Below, piece by piece: positions 1 through 7,783 of a stretch of 15,867 bases of DNA (positions are counted from its first letter, which is position 1; every line of letters begins with the position of its first letter). The position numbers and the translations under genes were made by a program. This DNA comes from an uncultured Roseovarius sp. (GTDB lineage Bacteria > Pseudomonadota > Alphaproteobacteria > Rhodobacterales > Rhodobacteraceae): positions 1 to 15,867 of the forward strand of contig CAKSUL010000045.1 of the NCBI GenBank assembly GCA_934501475.1, given 5' to 3'. The notes beneath the pieces were generated by a model. It made no database searches and was not told the origin of the DNA. It saw only the letters and a list, made by a program, of their open reading frames with translations.

Positions 1-3
1 ACT

Positions 4-1023
4 CTACGCTTCTGAGGTCAGTTTTGCCAGTGTCTCTAGGCACTTGCGCGCCGCACCGCTGTCGATGCTCGCGCGGGCCTGTTCGACACCGGCTTTGAGG
101 TCCGGCGCATGGTCCGCCACCACGAGGGCTGCGGCCGCGTTCAGCAGCACGGCATCGCGGTAAGCCCCCTGCGCGCCATTCAGCAGCGCGCGGAACGCGG
201 CCGCGTTTTCTTCGGGCGTGCCGCCGATGATGCCCTCGAACGGGTGCACGGGCAGGCCGAAATCCTCGGGGTGGAGTTCGATCTCCTTGATCTGGCCATC
301 GGTTTCCAGCGCGGCGATCCAGCTGATGCCGGTGATGGTCAGCTCATCGGTGCCGTCGCTGCCATGGACAAGCCAGGCGCGCTCGGACCCGAGGCGGCCC
401 AGGGTTTCGGCCATCGGGCGAATGAGGTCGCGCGAAAACGCCCCGGTCAGTTGGCGTTTGACGCCGGCCGGGTTTGTCAGCGGCCCCAGGATGTTGAAGA
501 TCGTGCGCGTGCCCAGCTCCGAGCGCACCGGGCCGACATGGGCCATGGCCGGGTGATGCATCGGCGCCATCATGAACGCGATTCCGGCACCTTTCAGGGC
601 CTTTTCAACGATTTCCGCACCGACCATCACGTTGACACCCATCTGGGCAAGCGCGTCGGCGGCGCCGGATTTCGAACTGAGGTTGCGGTTGCCATGCTTG
701 GCCACCGGCACGCCGGCGCCGGCCACGACAAAGGCCGTCGCGGTCGAGATGTTCAGCGTGCCCTTGCCATCGCCGCCGGTTCCGACGATGTCGATCGCGC
801 CCGCCGGCGCGGTGACCTTGGTGCATTTGGCGCGCATCACGGCGGCGGCGGCGGCGTATTCGTCCACCGTTTCACCGCGGGTGCGCAGCGCCATCAGAAA
901 GCCGCCGATCTGGCTGGGCGTGGCCTCGCCGTTGAAGAGGATCTGAAACGCGGTTTCGGCCTCGCTCTGGCTGAGCGGGCGGTCGGCGGCGATCCCGATC
1001 AGGGATTTGATCGTGGCGCTCAT
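4..1023 (-). CDS. trpD: Anthranilate phosphoribosyltransferase TrpD
   Basis: TrpD transfers the phosphoribosyl group of PRPP to anthranilate, the second committed step of tryptophan synthesis, in the cytoplasm. The 339-residue product has the full family length. Visible motifs are the glycine-rich PRPP loop GTGGDGKGT at residues 81-89, NIST at 91-94, KHGNR at 109-113, the anthranilate-binding stretch [13 protein letters not shown] at about 173-185, and the metal-binding DGTDELT at 223-229. The ATG lies at 1021-1023 and overlaps the trpG stop as ATGA, which indicates translational coupling. The stop is a TAG at 4-6. trpC normally follows in this group, but it would lie beyond the window. Confidence 0.97.
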   Translation of the reverse strand: MSATIKSLIGIAADRPLSQSEAETAFQILFNGEATPSQIGGFLMALRTRGETVDEYAAAAAVMRAKCTKVTAPAGAIDIVGTGGDGKGTLNISTATAFVVAGAGVPVAKHGNRNLSSKSGAADALAQMGVNVMVGAEIVEKALKGAGIAFMMAPMHHPAMAHVGPVRSELGTRTIFNILGPLTNPAGVKRQLTGAFSRDLIRPMAETLGRLGSERAWLVHGSDGTDELTITGISWIAALETDGQIKEIELHPEDFGLPVHPFEGIIGGTPEENAAAFRALLNGAQGAYRDAVLLNAAAALVVADHAPDLKAGVEQARASIDSGAARKCLETLAKLTSEA

Positions 1024-1601
1024 GCGGGGACCTTCATCATGTCGAGGAAATTCTGCAACAGCGCATGCCCGTGTTGCGAGGCAATCGATTCGGGGTGGAA
1101 CTGCACGCCCTCGATGGGCAATTCGCGGTGGCGCAGCCCCATGATCGTGCCATCCTCCAGCGTGGCGGTGATCTCGAGGCAGTCGGGCAGGCTGTCGCGC
1201 TCGACCACGAGCGAGTGATAGCGCGTCGCCTCGAACGGTGAGGGCAGCCCGGCAAACACGCCTTTGCCCTGATGATGCATCTGACCCATCTTGCCATGCA
1301 CGATGTCGCTGTGGCGCACCACCTTGCCGCCAAAGGCCTGACCGATCGCCTGATGCCCCAGGCAGACCCCCAGAAGCGGCGTGCGGGTCTCGGCGGCCGC
1401 CAGCGTCAGCGCCAGACAGATCCCCGCCTGATCGGGTGTGCAGGGGCCGGGCGACAGGACAATACCCGCCGGTTTCATCGCCATCGCCTCTTGCACGTTC
1501 AGCGCATCGTTGCGTTTGACGACGACATCGGCACCCAATTCCCCTATGTAATGCACGAGGTTATAGGTAAAACTGTCGTAATTGTCGATCAGCAGCAGCA
1601 T
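1020..1601 (-). CDS. trpG: Anthranilate synthase component II, glutamine amidotransferase TrpG
   Basis: TrpG hydrolyses glutamine and channels ammonia to TrpE for anthranilate synthesis. The 193-residue protein is a class I amidotransferase of normal length. The oxyanion strand SPGPCTP is at residues 50-56, the nucleophile is Cys80 in [15 protein letters not shown], and the remaining triad members are His169 and Glu171 in FHPES. An AAAGAGG ribosome site lies 7 bases before the ATG. It overlaps trpD by 4 bases. The enzyme may also serve aminodeoxychorismate synthase (folate), since many bacteria share one subunit; that is an inference. Its partner trpE lies 2.8 kb to the right, beyond two opposite-strand genes, so trpGD probably has its own promoter. 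Confidence 0.97.
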   Translation of the reverse strand: MLLLIDNYDSFTYNLVHYIGELGADVVVKRNDALNVQEAMAMKPAGIVLSPGPCTPDQAGICLALTLAAAETRTPLLGVCLGHQAIGQAFGGKVVRHSDIVHGKMGQMHHQGKGVFAGLPSPFEATRYHSLVVERDSLPDCLEITATLEDGTIMGLRHRELPIEGVQFHPESIASQHGHALLQNFLDMMKVPA

Positions 1602-1728
1602 CTTGTGGCCTCTTTGGCGATTGGGGGCTGGAGGCCCGGTGCAAGGTCGCAGTATACTTGTTCAGGCTTGGGCGATACCGTCAAGGGGCGCAAGCAAAGG
1701 AAACGGTAGATTCAAGAGGTTTGGCGCA
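1602..1728. promoter_or_regulatory. Divergent promoter region between trpG and the deacetylase gene
   Basis: These 127 bases separate two divergent genes, so promoters for both are expected here. The palindrome AGTATACT at 1651-1658 offers a TATACT -10 element on each strand, but neither has a good -35 at 16-18 bases. A TTGACG on the minus strand lies 22 bases before TATACT, which is too far. The minus strand contains no ATG, so there is no tryptophan-rich leader peptide and no classical trp attenuator. Confidence 0.3.
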
Positions 1729-3168
1729 GTGGCACGCGGATTTTTGGCAGGCATATTGGCGGGAACAGTGGTGTCGGGCGTGGCCTTGGGCACCGCCTCG
1801 GTGGTGACCGGGGTTCCGCCGGCACCGTCCCCCGAGGCCGCGCCGCTGGACGTGCCTGCCGGGTCGGGGTTCAACGGCGCGCGCGAGGATGTGCAGGCCA
1901 GTCTGCCGCAGGTGGATGGCGTGATTCAGTCGGGCGACGCGCCGCAGGTCGCGGCCCCCGATCCCGATGATCTGACGCAGATCGACACGGCTGACACACA
2001 GCCCACCGCGCGCCCCGAAACCGGCCTTGCCGAGGGCACGCTGAGCGCGCCGCAGGTGGATGAGGACAGCGCATTGCCGGGCGGGCGCGCCGTGGATGAA
2101 CCGTCCCAGCCCGAACCCGAGACAACCCCACAGCTCAGTGAGACCGACGCGCCCGCCAACGATGCGGGCCTGTCGATCTCTGCCGACCCGGCGCAGCCTG
2201 CCTTGCCCGATGTCGACAGCGACAGCGCGGCCTTTCCCGAGCCGGAACAGGTGACGCCCGCACCCGAGCAGCAGGCGGGCATCGCGACTGACGACACCGA
2301 CTCCGACGCCGAGGCCGAAACCCTGCCGGAGGACGCGCCAGAGGAAATGTCGGAACCTGCGCAACCCTCGGGCACCATCGGCAACATGGCCGGCAATGTG
2401 GCGACCGGGCGCTTGCCCTCGGTCGGAGTGGACGACGCCGCGCCAGAGGCCACAGCCGAGCAGGTGATCCCCGACGATTCCGAGAGCCCCGCGATCCGCA
2501 AATATGCCGAGCCGTTCGAGAATCCGGATGAAAAACCGGTCATGGCGATCGTGCTGATCGACGATGGCAGCAGCCCGATCGGCCTTGATGCGCTGGACAG
2601 CTTTCCCTATCCGATCAGCTTTGCCGTCGATGCCGCATGGCCGGGCGCGCATGCGGCGATGCAGACCTATCGCGACGCGGGGTTCGAGGTTCTGGCCATG
2701 GCCGACCTGCCCGCGGGCGCACAGCCCGTCGATACCGAAACCGCGATGCAGACCATCATCAGCGCCGTCCCCGAGGCGGTGGCAATCATGGAAGGCACCG
2801 GCACCGGCCTGCAAACCAGCCGCGCCGCCAGCGAACAGCTGATCCCGATCCTCAAGGAAACCGGGCATGGGCTGGTCCTGTTCAGCAAGGGGCTGGATAC
2901 CGCGCAAAAGCTGATTGCGCGCGAGGGCGTGCCCACCGCCGCGATTTTCCGTGATTTCGATGCCAAGGGCCAAAGCGAAAAGGTCATCCGCCGCTTTCTC
3001 GATCAGGCCGCGTTCAAGGCCGGGCGCGAAGAGGGCGCGGTGATCATGGTCGGGCGTCTGCGCGCCGACACGATCACGGCCTTGCTGTTATGGGGGCTTC
3101 AGGACCGGGCCAATTCCGTGGCGCTGGCCCCGGTTTCGGCAGCGCTGATCGGCGGCGCTGAGCAGTGA
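1729..3168 (+). CDS. Membrane-anchored divergent polysaccharide deacetylase family protein
   Basis: The 479-residue protein has three parts. Residues 4-27 form one hydrophobic segment, a signal anchor or signal peptide. Residues about 30-260 are a low-complexity linker rich in Pro, Ala, Asp, Glu and Ser. From about residue 268 to the end lies a domain resembling the divergent polysaccharide deacetylase (YibQ/DUF610) family, beginning MAIVLIDDG with the Asp pair expected near the metal site. I chose the GTG at 1729 because AAGAGG lies 9 bases upstream and the hydrophobic segment follows directly; the frame is open from further upstream but lacks a credible start there. The domain should act on the periplasmic side, perhaps on glycan; substrate and activity are unknown. 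It is divergent from trpG and followed by the small secreted protein. Confidence 0.85.
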   Translation: MARGFLAGILAGTVVSGVALGTASVVTGVPPAPSPEAAPLDVPAGSGFNGAREDVQASLPQVDGVIQSGDAPQVAAPDPDDLTQIDTADTQPTARPETGLAEGTLSAPQVDEDSALPGGRAVDEPSQPEPETTPQLSETDAPANDAGLSISADPAQPALPDVDSDSAAFPEPEQVTPAPEQQAGIATDDTDSDAEAETLPEDAPEEMSEPAQPSGTIGNMAGNVATGRLPSVGVDDAAPEATAEQVIPDDSESPAIRKYAEPFENPDEKPVMAIVLIDDGSSPIGLDALDSFPYPISFAVDAAWPGAHAAMQTYRDAGFEVLAMADLPAGAQPVDTETAMQTIISAVPEAVAIMEGTGTGLQTSRAASEQLIPILKETGHGLVLFSKGLDTAQKLIAREGVPTAAIFRDFDAKGQSEKVIRRFLDQAAFKAGREEGAVIMVGRLRADTITALLLWGLQDRANSVALAPVSAALIGGAEQ

Positions 3169-3274
3169 GTGAAGAACAGCTGACAGCATCGGTATTTCAC
3201 TTTTCGTTTGGTTGAAGGCGGGCCGCATCCTATCCTTGGGCACGGAATGTGTCAGATAACAGGGAGGTAGCGAG

Positions 3275-3694
3275 ATGCGGATGCTATGTGCAGCAATGGC
3301 CCTGGCGGTGATGGGCGGGACGGCGGCGGCAGAGATGTCGGTGCAGCTGGGCGGCGGCTGGGACGGGCGCAAGGTCCCCAAGGGCCAGCAATGCAAGCTG
3401 AATGGCGGCAACGGGGCCACGCCGCCGATGCGCGTCTCGGGCATCCCCAAGGGCGCGGTCTGGATCATCGCCGATTTCAACGACAAGAGCTATCAGCCGC
3501 TGTCCAGGGATGGCGGCCATGGCCGCATCGCCTATCCGGTGCGCGGGGCCACCACCGATCTGCCCGCGCTGCCGGGCATGACTGCGAAGCTGCCGGCAGG
3601 CGCGCAGGTGGTCAAGGCGGCGCGCGGCACCGGGAAATACGCCAGCCCCGGCTATCTGCCGCCCTGTTCGGGGGGGCAAGGGCAACCGCTATAG
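3275..3694 (+). CDS. Small secreted hypothetical protein, frame broken near the 3' end
   Basis: As read, this encodes 139 residues. A strong AGGGAGGT ribosome site lies 6 bases before the ATG. Residues 1-19 look like a Sec signal peptide with cleavage after AAA. The rest is a small globular domain with one conserved-looking stretch (VSGIPKGAVWIIADFND, residues 54-70), GGHG at 80-83 and YLPPCSGG at 127-134. After the G7 run at 3670-3676 the frame ends quickly in QGQPL. Removing one G restores 30 further residues ending VDIGKY at 3770, in convincing coding style, giving 164 residues. The pattern of IPKG, GGHG, PPC and a KAVDRGGKVLGE end faintly recalls the PEBP/YbhB fold; this is a weak inference. 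It ends 7 bases from the convergent rluE stop. Confidence 0.75.
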   Translation: MRMLCAAMALAVMGGTAAAEMSVQLGGGWDGRKVPKGQQCKLNGGNGATPPMRVSGIPKGAVWIIADFNDKSYQPLSRDGGHGRIAYPVRGATTDLPALPGMTAKLPAGAQVVKAARGTGKYASPGYLPPCSGGQGQPL

Positions 3695-3770
3695 CGTCGA
3701 TCTGAAAGCCGTGGATCGTGGCGGCAAGGTTCTGGGCGAGGTCCGCAACGTCGATATCGGCAAATACTGA
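3670..3770 (+). pseudogene. Frameshift site and out-of-frame C-terminal part of the secreted protein
   Basis: A run of seven G (3670-3676) puts the reading frame out by one. With six G the frame continues through KGNRYSVDLKAVDRGGK to a TGA at 3768-3770, adding 30 residues. The continuation has no stop, uses the same codons as the upstream part, and closes the gap to the convergent gene. It may be a base-calling error, a real mutation, or a slippery tract that switches the C terminus. Confidence 0.7.
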
Positions 3771-3777
3771 GGGGTTT

Positions 3778-4323
3778 TCACGCGTCGCGCCATTGCCCCG
3801 GCGCCAGGCCATCCAGCGACCAGTCCCCGATCCGCCAGCGCACCAGCCGCAGGGTCGGGTGGCCGACATGCGCGCTCATGCGCCGCACCTGGCGGTTGCG
3901 CCCTTCGCGCAGGGTCAGCGAGATCCAGCAATCGGGCACGGATTTGCGAAACCGCACCGGCGGGTCGCGCGGCCACAGATCCGGGGGCGCGATCCGTTCG
4001 GCCAAAGCGGGCAGGGTGGGTCCGTCCCTGAGGGTGACACCGCGGCGCAGCGCCTGCAGGGCGGCGTCGTCAATCAGGCCCTCGACCTGCACCAGGTAGG
4101 TCTTGTCGGCCTTGTAGCGCGGATGGCTGATGCGCGCCTGCAATGCGCCGTCATCCGTCAGCAGCATCAGCCCCTCGCTGTCACGATCCAGCCGCCCTGC
4201 CGGATAGACGCCGGGCAGGTCGATATGATCCGAGAGCGTGGCGCGCCGGCTGCCCGCGTTGCCCTTGTCGGTGAATTGCGACAGCACGCCATAGGGCTTG
4301 TTGAACAGGATCAGGCGCGCCAT
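3778..4323 (-). CDS. rluE: 23S rRNA pseudouridine synthase RluE
   Basis: The 181-residue protein belongs to the RsuA/RluE branch of pseudouridine synthases and closely recalls E. coli RluE, which modifies U2457 of 23S rRNA. It starts directly with [15 protein letters not shown] and has no S4 domain, as in RluE. The catalytic Asp46 sits in [14 protein letters not shown]. Other hallmarks are [22 protein letters not shown], and the closing motif [17 protein letters not shown]. The ATG is at 4321-4323, with only a weak ribosome site. It follows trpE by 39 bases on the same strand and is probably read from the same transcript. It converges with the small secreted protein. Confidence 0.93.
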   Translation of the reverse strand: MARLILFNKPYGVLSQFTDKGNAGSRRATLSDHIDLPGVYPAGRLDRDSEGLMLLTDDGALQARISHPRYKADKTYLVQVEGLIDDAALQALRRGVTLRDGPTLPALAERIAPPDLWPRDPPVRFRKSVPDCWISLTLREGRNRQVRRMSAHVGHPTLRLVRWRIGDWSLDGLAPGQWRDA

Positions 4324-4362
4324 TCAGGCGCGCGGTGCGATTGGGGGCGCCTGGCCCGCGTC

Positions 4363-5883
4363 TCAGGCATTGCCGCTGCCGTCAAAGCGGGCGGCATCGG
4401 CGGCGGCGCGGCGGATGGCATTGGATTTATGCACGGTTTCCATATATTCCGTCTCGGGGTCGCTGTCATAGACCACGCCGCCCCCGGCCTGAATATAGAG
4501 GTTCTTGTCCTTCACCACCGCCGTGCGCAGCGCGATGCAGATATCCATGTCGCCCCCGGCGCTGAAATAGCCGACACCGCCGCCATAGACGCCGCGTTTT
4601 TCCGGCTCCAGCTCGTCTATGATCTCCATCGCGCGCACCTTGGGCGCGCCTGAGACCGTGCCCGCAGGCAGACCGGCCAGCAGCGCTGACAGCGCGTCCT
4701 GGTCCTCGGCCAGTTCACCGACCACGTTGCTGACGATATGCATGACATGGCTGTAGCGTTCGATCACGAATTCCTCGGTCGGGCGCACGCTGCCGATCTT
4801 GCTGACCCGGCCGGTGTCGTTGCGCCCCAGGTCCAGCAGCATCAGATGCTCGGCCAGTTCCTTGGGGTCGTTCAGAAGATCGGCCTCAAGCGCGCGGTCC
4901 TCCTCGGGGGTGGCACCACGCGGGCGGGTGCCTGCGATCGGGCGGATCGTCACCTCATTGCCGAACACCCGCACCAGAATTTCGGGGCTGGCGCCGATCA
5001 CCTGAAAGCCGCCGAAGTTGAAATAGAACATGAAGGGCGACGGGTTGGTGCGCCGCAAACTGCGATAGAGCGCAAATGGCGGGCGCGCAAATGGCTGCGT
5101 CCAGCGCTGGCTGGGCACCACCTGAAAGATATCACCGGCGCGGATGTAATCCTTGGCGGTCTCGACCGCGGCCTTGTAGGCTTCGCGCGTGAAATTCGAC
5201 ACCGGCGCGGCATCCTCATGGGCCTGACCCATCTGGCGGCTGGACTGGGGCAGGGCGCGGTCGAGGTCGCGCACCGCGTCCATCACCCGCTCGGCGGCCT
5301 GCGCATAGGCGGCGCGCGCGCTCTGGCCGTTGCTGACCCAGGCGGGGGCGACCACGATCACCTCTCCCTTGACCCCGTCCAGCACCGCCACCACCGAGGG
5401 GCGCATCATCACCGCATCGGGCAGGCCCAGCGGATCGGGATTCACATTCGGCAGATGTTCGACCAGCCGGATCATGTCATAGCCCAGATAGCCGAACAGC
5501 CCCGCACTGGCGGCGGGCAGGTCATCGGGCAGGTCAATCCGGCTCTCGGCGATCAGGGCGCGCAGACTGGTGAGCGGATCATCACCCAGATCCTCGAAGG
5601 CGGTGTCGTCAAAACGTGCCTGGCGGTTGATCCGCGCCTTGGTCGCGTGGCATTGCCAGATCAGGTCGGGTTTCATGCCGATGATCGAATAGCGCCCGCG
5701 CACCTCGCCGCCGGTGACGGATTCCAGCACAAAGGCATTGGGCGCCGCCCCGGTCAGCTTCAGCATCAGCGACACCGGCGTGTCCAGATCGGCGGCCAGT
5801 CGGGTATAGACGATCTGGTTGGCGCCGGCTTCATATCCGGCGGCGAAATCATCGAATGAGGGGGTCAGGTCCACCTTGTCCAC
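4363..5883 (-). CDS. trpE: Anthranilate synthase component I TrpE
   Basis: TrpE converts chorismate to anthranilate with ammonia from TrpG. The product has 506 residues from the first GTG (5881-5883). The N-terminal domain carries VLES at about 52-55, the region that binds tryptophan for feedback inhibition. The chorismate-binding domain shows PIAGTRPRG at 315-323, LMLLDLGRNDTGRV at 347-360, HIVSNVVG at 382-389, AGTVSGAPK at 407-415 and GGGVGYFSAGGDMD at 435-448. AGAAGG abuts the first GTG with no spacer, so the second in-frame GTG at 5872-5874 (9 bases away) is probably the true start, removing three residues. Only 4 bases separate it from the ppiD-like stop, so the two are very likely co-transcribed. 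The partner trpG is not adjacent. Confidence 0.97.
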   Translation of the reverse strand: MDKVDLTPSFDDFAAGYEAGANQIVYTRLAADLDTPVSLMLKLTGAAPNAFVLESVTGGEVRGRYSIIGMKPDLIWQCHATKARINRQARFDDTAFEDLGDDPLTSLRALIAESRIDLPDDLPAASAGLFGYLGYDMIRLVEHLPNVNPDPLGLPDAVMMRPSVVAVLDGVKGEVIVVAPAWVSNGQSARAAYAQAAERVMDAVRDLDRALPQSSRQMGQAHEDAAPVSNFTREAYKAAVETAKDYIRAGDIFQVVPSQRWTQPFARPPFALYRSLRRTNPSPFMFYFNFGGFQVIGASPEILVRVFGNEVTIRPIAGTRPRGATPEEDRALEADLLNDPKELAEHLMLLDLGRNDTGRVSKIGSVRPTEEFVIERYSHVMHIVSNVVGELAEDQDALSALLAGLPAGTVSGAPKVRAMEIIDELEPEKRGVYGGGVGYFSAGGDMDICIALRTAVVKDKNLYIQAGGGVVYDSDPETEYMETVHKSNAIRRAAADAARFDGSGNA

Positions 5884-5887
5884 CCTT

Positions 5888-7732
5888 CTAGTTGAAATTG
5901 GCGTGAACCGCGTTCAGCGCCTGCTGGTTCAGCGTGATCCCGGCACGTTCACGGATATCATCGGCCAGCGCCTGATAGATATCCTGCGAGATCGTGGCCG
6001 CTGCCTGATCGCTGAGCGCGCGGCGCAACTCTGCCAGATCGGGGTCGTCGCCTTCGGGGGGCAGGATCGAATCGAGCCGCAGCACGAAGATGCGCGCCTT
6101 GCCGTCGATGATGCGGATCTCGCCCTGGGACATGGCAAACACGGTTTCGATGAATTCGGGCGGGGTGTCCGCCTGAAAGCCGCGCCGTGTCAGGTCGCTG
6201 ACCGTCTGCGCGTCCAGACCCAGCGTTTCGAAATCCGCGCCGGCCTCAAGCTGATCCATTTGGGCGTTGACCTGGGCGCGCAGGGCGGTGACGACGGCGT
6301 CCTGGCTCCAGGCCTGCTCGACCTGCGCGCGCACGCTTTCGAGCGGCTGGATCTCGGGCGCCTTCACGGCGTCCAGACGCATCGCGAACAGCCCGCCATC
6401 GTCCAGTTCCAGCACGCGGGGATAGTCGTCCATCGCCAGTTCAGCGGCGGCCTGGCGGAAGGCGGCATAGGCCCCGATATCGGCGTCCACACCCGGATGC
6501 CAGTCGATCTGGCCCAGCTCCATGTCGGTCTCCGAGGCCAGATCCTCGATCGTGGCCCCGCCCGCCAGCAGGTCGTCGATGCTGCCCATCTTGCTGTCCA
6601 CGACGCGACGGGCGCGGTCGCCTGCCAGTTCATCGCGCAATTGGGGCTCGGCCTCCTCGAAGGTGACTTCGTTGGCCTGCAACACCGCGTTGACGCGGAA
6701 CAGCGCCGGGCCGATCGGGGTGTCGAGCGGGCCGACCACGTCACCGGCCTCGGCGCCGAACACCGCCTCACCGGCAGCGCCCAGATCGGTGCGCGCCACA
6801 TCGCCCATGTCCACGTCACTCAGCGCCAGACCCCGCGCCGCGACCGCATCGTCAAAGCTCGAGTCACCGGCGTCGATGGCCGCGCGGGCGGCCTCGGCGG
6901 CGGCGGCATCGGCAAAGCCCAGACGCTCGACCAGGCGGCGCTCGGGCTGCACGAATTCCTCGATGCGGCTGTCATAGGCCTCGCGCAGGGCGGCGTCATC
7001 CACTTCGACGGTGTCGATGATCATGTCGGGGGTCAGCCAGGCATAGGTGATGCGCTTGGTTTCGGGGGTGGTGAAGGCGGGCAGATGCGACTGGTGATAT
7101 GTGCGCAGGTCCTCATCGGTGGGTTCGGGCAGGCCGGCGTTCAGATCGGCGCGCCCCAGCCGTGCAAAGGTGATGCTGCGCCGCTCGGCGACATAGCGCA
7201 GCAGCGTGTCGGTATAGGCGGTGGGCGCGCTGACGCCGGAAATGACCGCACCCTGCACCAGCGTGCGGGCGGCCTCGGTGCGGATGGAATTCTCGAACGC
7301 GGATTCGTTCAGCCCCTGTTGATCCAGCGCGAATTTATAGGCGGTGCGGTCGAATTCGCCGTCGATGCCGCGAAAGCCGGGAATGTCCAGGATCTGATCG
7401 CGCAGGTTTTCATCGCCGATCGAGATGCCCAGCTTGCGGGTCTCGTCGTCCAGCGCCGCGTTGGCCACCAGTTGCGACAGGACCATGCGGTCGATCCCCT
7501 CGGCCTGGGCCTGCGCAAACGAGACCGGCGCGCCGGTTTCGGCCTCACGCGCGCGGATTTCGCGCTGCAATGCGCGGGCATAGGCGTTGATGTCGATATC
7601 GGCCTCGCCGACCGACCCGACCGAGCGCACGGTGCCCGACAGGTTGGTGATCCCAAAGCCGCCAAGGCCAAGAATGAGCAGGCCCATGAGGATCCACATT
7701 GCGGATTTCGAGATGCTTTTGCCGACTGCCAT
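5888..7732 (-). CDS. ppiD: PpiD/SurA-like peptidyl-prolyl isomerase, inner-membrane anchored
   Basis: The 614-residue protein has the PpiD layout. It has a short basic N terminus, one membrane segment at about 11-31 (MWILMGLLILGLGGFGI), a SurA-like chaperone region to about residue 220, a degenerate parvulin-type domain at about 260-355 (ending DVVGPLDTPIGPALFRV), and a long C-terminal helical region. Such proteins sit in the inner membrane and help exported proteins fold in the periplasm. The ATG at 7730-7732 has GAGAG 5 bases upstream. The gene lies 51 bases after the aminotransferase and 4 bases before trpE. There is no obvious functional link with tryptophan synthesis, so the tie appears to be transcriptional. 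Isomerase activity cannot be judged from the sequence. Confidence 0.85.
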   Translation of the reverse strand: MAVGKSISKSAMWILMGLLILGLGGFGITNLSGTVRSVGSVGEADIDINAYARALQREIRAREAETGAPVSFAQAQAEGIDRMVLSQLVANAALDDETRKLGISIGDENLRDQILDIPGFRGIDGEFDRTAYKFALDQQGLNESAFENSIRTEAARTLVQGAVISGVSAPTAYTDTLLRYVAERRSITFARLGRADLNAGLPEPTDEDLRTYHQSHLPAFTTPETKRITYAWLTPDMIIDTVEVDDAALREAYDSRIEEFVQPERRLVERLGFADAAAAEAARAAIDAGDSSFDDAVAARGLALSDVDMGDVARTDLGAAGEAVFGAEAGDVVGPLDTPIGPALFRVNAVLQANEVTFEEAEPQLRDELAGDRARRVVDSKMGSIDDLLAGGATIEDLASETDMELGQIDWHPGVDADIGAYAAFRQAAAELAMDDYPRVLELDDGGLFAMRLDAVKAPEIQPLESVRAQVEQAWSQDAVVTALRAQVNAQMDQLEAGADFETLGLDAQTVSDLTRRGFQADTPPEFIETVFAMSQGEIRIIDGKARIFVLRLDSILPPEGDDPDLAELRRALSDQAAATISQDIYQALADDIRERAGITLNQQALNAVHANFN

Positions 7733-7783
7733 GATGTCTCTCGCCTGCGTTTTTATCGTTTGGTTTCGTTGTCAGGGGCCTGT

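Noticed and set aside
109..1218. A 369-codon plus-strand frame opposite trpD and the end of trpG
   Set aside because: Both opposite-strand genes are complete with catalytic motifs. The plus frame has no family features and reflects GC-rich codon structure.
1602..1728. Trp attenuator with leader peptide before trpG
   Set aside because: The minus strand of this gap has no ATG and no run of tryptophan codons. The trpE upstream gap is only 4 bases, so no leader fits there either.
3169..3204. Terminator after the deacetylase gene (GTGAA with TTCAC, then TTTTCGTTT)
   Set aside because: The stem is only 5 bp with a loop of about 22 bases, too weak to call.
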